A DNA stretch of 42,776 bases from CAYTNY01 sp964439215 (GTDB taxonomy: Bacteria; Oederibacteriota; PGYV01; CAYTNY01): contig CAYTNY010000008.1 of the NCBI GenBank assembly GCA_964439215.1, forward strand, positions 1 to 42,776, read 5' to 3'. This document shows positions 40,463-42,776 of this stretch, in pieces (the first letter of the stretch is position 1; each line of letters begins with the position of its first letter). The notes beneath the pieces were generated by a model that saw only the letters and a list, made by a program, of their open reading frames with translations, made no database searches and was not told the DNA's origin. The translations under genes and the position numbers were made by a program.

Positions 40463-40864
40463 TTATTTCTCTTTGGCTTCTTCTTCTTCACTTTCCTCTT
40501 CTTTGGCTTCCTCTTCACTTTCCTCTTCTTTAGCTTCTTCTTCACTTTCCTCTTCTTTGGCTTCTTCTTCATCTTCCACTTCTTTACCTTCTTCTTCTTT
40601 CTTCATCTCATTCATCTTTTCTTCCCATTCACCGTCGGATAAAACAACAAGCGGCCTTTCTGTGTATGTTTCCGTATTAAAACCTTCCATATCAATCTCA
40701 TCGCTTCCGCAGACCCCGCATGTTATGCTTTCATCTTTATCGCCCGCATCCTGCTGGCAATAACGTGTAAGCGAACCGTTTAAAAACTCCCACATTTCAA
40801 GGGGCTTGTAATCAGTCACCATAGTAAGAAATCCTTCTGTGTTTCCGCATTTAGTGCATTTCAT
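40463..40864 (-). CDS. Zinc-ribbon protein with acidic tandem repeats
   Basis: The 133 residues start with a probable split zinc ribbon: CTKCG (C3, C6) and CGVCG (C49, C52). About 35 residues then carry no known motif, and the last 45 residues are nearly pure Glu/Lys/Ala/Ser, made of a 9-residue unit E-E-E-A-K-E-E-E-S repeated about three times. The family is unknown to me. It sits 15 bases after gatA and 28 bases before gatB, so it is co-expressed with the amidotransferase. The Cys spacing resembles small rubredoxin-like or ribosome-associated ribbons. Function cannot be assigned. Confidence 0.8.
   Translation of the reverse strand: MKCTKCGNTEGFLTMVTDYKPLEMWEFLNGSLTRYCQQDAGDKDESITCGVCGSDEIDMEGFNTETYTERPLVVLSDGEWEEKMNEMKKEEEGKEVEDEEEAKEEESEEEAKEEESEEEAKEEESEEEEAKEK
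40471..40580 (-). repeat. 27-bp tandem coding repeat
   Basis: Three copies (one of 30 bases at 40471-40500, two of 27 at 40501-40527 and 40528-40554) and a decaying fourth encode the Glu/Lys/Ala/Ser units. Copies differ at few positions. Because the unit is a multiple of three, changes in copy number would keep the frame. Confidence 0.9.
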
Positions 40865-40878
40865 CTTTTATTCCTCCT

Positions 40879-42339
40879 TCATAAAACCGGATTTTTTTTA
40901 TGCCACTGTGTATTTTTCTGATATGCATATGCTGTATTATATACATCCTGTTCCGCAAAAGCACGCCCTATGATCTGCATTCCTATGGGCAGGTTTTTTT
41001 CATCAAAACCGCACGGAATGGATATCCCGGGCAGCGCCGCAAGATTCGGGGCTATTGTAAAGATGTCCGAAAGATACATCGTTAAAGGATCCGAACTTTT
41101 TTCCCCCACTTTAAAGGCAGTAGTAGGCGATGTCGGCGTCGCAATAACATCCACTTTTTCAAAAGCTTTTTTGAAATCCCCCGCCAGAAGCGTTCTTGCT
41201 TTCTGCGCCTTTTTATAATATGCGTCATAATAACCTGACGATAAAACGTATGTTCCGAACACAATTCTTCTTTTTGTTTCGGGTCCAAAACCTTTCTGCC
41301 TGCTTTTTTTATACATCTCTATCAGATTGCCTGCTTCCGTATCCCTGAGCCCGTACTGAACTCCGTCAAAACGCGCCAGATTGGAGGACGCTTCAGCGGT
41401 TGCTGCTATGTAATAAACATCCAGGGCATATTTTGTATGGGGAAGGCTTATTCTTTCGATTTTTGCGCCCAGTTCTTCATAAACTTTAAGCGCTTCCATC
41501 ACACTTTCTTTTACCCGGGGGGCCGTACCCTCAATAAAATACTCATCCGGTATCCCTATAACTTTTCCTTTTATATTATCCGAAAGCTTTTCATAATAAT
41601 CCGGAACTTCCACGGACGCTGATGTGGAATCTTTTTCATCACAGCCGGCTATATATTTCATTATTATTGCGCTGTCTGCCGCGGTTTTGGCAAGCGGCCC
41701 TATCTGGTCAAGAGATGAACCGAATGCAACAAGTCCATAGCGCGACACCCTGCCATAAGTCGCTCTCATTCCCGTAACTCCGCATAAAGAAGCAGGCTGT
41801 TTTATGGAGCCGCCGGTATCAGAGCCAAGAGCCGCGGAAGCCATGCCTGCCGCAACCGCAGCCGCGGAGCCTCCCGAAGAGCCTCCCGGCACTCTCTGTG
41901 TATCCCACGGGTTCCGGGTCGCGAAAAAAGCCGAATTTTCAGTAGAAGATCCGAATGCATATTCATCCATATTAAGTTTCCCGGTAAAAACAGCACCGGC
42001 TTCTTCAAGTTTTTTAAGCACTGTCGCCGTGTAAGGCGGCCTGTAATTTTCCAGCATTTTTGCGCCGCAGGTTGTGGGCACGCCTTCAAGCACCATATTA
42101 TCCTTAAGTCCTATGGGTATGCCCGTAAGACGGGTTGCTCCTTCTCCGGAAATTATCATTTTTTCGGCTTTTTCAGCCATTTTATAAGCAATTTCCTTTG
42201 TGGGAAGTATATAGGCTTTTACCTTATCCTCAACAGTATCAATTCTTTCATATATACTGTCAAGAATATCCGCGGGCTTTATCTCTTTTTTATTCAGCTT
42301 TTCATAAAGGCTTTCTATTGTTTCTTCGTAAAGCTCCAA
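40879..42339 (-). CDS. gatA: Asp/Glu-tRNA amidotransferase subunit A
   Basis: GatA is the glutaminase/amidase that supplies ammonia for Gln-tRNA and Asn-tRNA formation. The 486 residues carry the Ser-cisSer-Lys triad K79 (GIPIGLKDN), S154 (PGGSSGGSAAAVAAG) and S178 (GSDTGGSIKQPAS), at the same numbers as in S. aureus GatA. The start is TTG at 42339 behind GGAGAGGGAA; there is no ATG nearby in frame. It lies 19 bases after gatC. Confidence 0.98.
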   Translation of the reverse strand: MELYEETIESLYEKLNKKEIKPADILDSIYERIDTVEDKVKAYILPTKEIAYKMAEKAEKMIISGEGATRLTGIPIGLKDNMVLEGVPTTCGAKMLENYRPPYTATVLKKLEEAGAVFTGKLNMDEYAFGSSTENSAFFATRNPWDTQRVPGGSSGGSAAAVAAGMASAALGSDTGGSIKQPASLCGVTGMRATYGRVSRYGLVAFGSSLDQIGPLAKTAADSAIIMKYIAGCDEKDSTSASVEVPDYYEKLSDNIKGKVIGIPDEYFIEGTAPRVKESVMEALKVYEELGAKIERISLPHTKYALDVYYIAATAEASSNLARFDGVQYGLRDTEAGNLIEMYKKSRQKGFGPETKRRIVFGTYVLSSGYYDAYYKKAQKARTLLAGDFKKAFEKVDVIATPTSPTTAFKVGEKSSDPLTMYLSDIFTIAPNLAALPGISIPCGFDEKNLPIGMQIIGRAFAEQDVYNTAYAYQKNTQWHKKNPVL

Positions 42340-42358
42340 ATTCCCTCTCCAATCATAT

Positions 42359-42643
42359 TTATATTATTTTCGGCACCTTAAAGCCGTTATTCTGTATGCT
42401 CGGCGCCGCATCAAATACTTTTTTGTTGTCAATGCTGGTTTTAAGTTCATCTTTTCTGAAAACATTTTTCAGATCTATCGCCATATACGTAGGCTCCACA
42501 TTCTCAGTATCAAGTTCATCAAGCCTCTGTACATGTTCTATTATTTCAGACAGCTGTTTGGTATAGACCTCAGCCTCGTCAGGAGTTATCTCCAGCCTGG
42601 ACAGATGTGCTATGTATTCCACGTCTTTTTTTGTTATTCCCAT
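42359..42643 (-). CDS. gatC: Asp/Glu-tRNA amidotransferase subunit C
   Basis: GatC is a small subunit that wraps and stabilises GatA. The 94 residues follow the family closely: VEYIAHLSRLEITPDEAEVY, the long helix QLSEIIEHVQRLDELDTENV, EPTYMAIDLKNVFRKDEL and a C-terminus ending FKVPKII, the conserved hydrophobic end (usually FKVPKIIE or similar). The ATG at 42643 has AGAGG upstream. It is the first gene of the operon. Confidence 0.97.
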   Translation of the reverse strand: MGITKKDVEYIAHLSRLEITPDEAEVYTKQLSEIIEHVQRLDELDTENVEPTYMAIDLKNVFRKDELKTSIDNKKVFDAAPSIQNNGFKVPKII

Positions 42644-42744
42644 TTTATACCTCTGGTTTCAAGCAAAAAACATACCGCATTTTTATGCCTTTTAATACTG
42701 TCTTTTTCTTGGTCTGAAGTTTTCACGAAACAAACAGCAATGTA

Positions 42745-42773
42745 AATTTAGCACAAATAAATTTATGTTGCAA
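42745..42773 (-). promoter_or_regulatory. Sigma70-type promoter of the gat operon
   Basis: TTGCAA (42768-42773) and TAAATT (42745-42750) are 17 bases apart, at the right edge of the window. The predicted start near 42738 gives a leader of about 95 bases before gatC. Confidence 0.5.
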
Positions 42774-42776
42774 GAA

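Noticed and set aside
40471..40580. 27-base repeats as an intergenic regulatory repeat or CRISPR
   Set aside because: They are contiguous, in frame and encode an acidic tail; there are no spacers.

Overview
The window comes from a bacterial chromosome with an AT-leaning base composition. Every gene I can support lies on the minus strand, so transcription runs from high to low coordinates. The gene order mixes features: the rpsB-tsf-pyrH-frr-uppS-cdsA-dxr-rseP-ispG-proS run and the dprA-topA-xerC run resemble Firmicutes and many deep-branching bacteria. Lipoproteins, a SPOR protein and a two-PDZ RseP point to a Gram-negative-type envelope. The Thr-rich (T-E/G-T-V/A) tail at the left edge and the many TPR proteins recall uncultured candidate phyla such as Goldbacteria. 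That placement is a weak inference, not something the sequence proves.

Layout from right (upstream) to left. (1) 42773-35143: a promoter, then gatC-gatA-[zinc-ribbon/acidic-repeat protein]-gatB-rlmD-like-miaB-TPR/SPOR protein. This is a translation-fidelity and RNA-modification operon with an envelope protein at its end. (2) 35131-33355: short, separately promoted units. They are a small lipoprotein, a 55-residue Flp-type pilin that is easily overlooked, and a SurA-N-like lipoprotein ending in 18 glutamines. (3) 33311-23227: the ribosome/lipid/isoprenoid operon, with a strong hairpin in the rpsB leader. (4) 23137-5590: a consensus promoter followed by 18 tightly packed genes. The order is two envelope proteins, HD-GYP phosphodiesterase, CheR, TPR, GspE-N(MshEN-like)-CheW, large TPR, PII-like protein, CheY, CheC, CheD, MCP, CheW, CheY, CheB, CheA, CheC and an FtsA/PilM-type ATPase with beta-grasp-like repeats. 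(5) 5534-878: dprA, topA and xerC, with promoters before dprA and before topA. (6) 750-1: a promoter and the start of an exported Thr-repeat protein cut by the window edge.

The most interesting region is the chemosensory operon. It carries a complete phosphorelay and adaptation set (CheA, two CheY, CheB, CheR, CheD, two CheC, two CheW-type adaptors). It has no flagellar gene, and its receptor has no extracytoplasmic sensor domain. Mixed in are components tied to c-di-GMP (HD-GYP, MshEN-like), nitrogen/energy status (PII), protein scaffolding (two TPR proteins) and an actin-fold ATPase. A plausible reading is a chemosensory pathway that integrates intracellular signals to control a surface, pilus or division-type machine rather than flagella. 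No CRISPR array, insertion sequence, rRNA or tRNA gene was seen.
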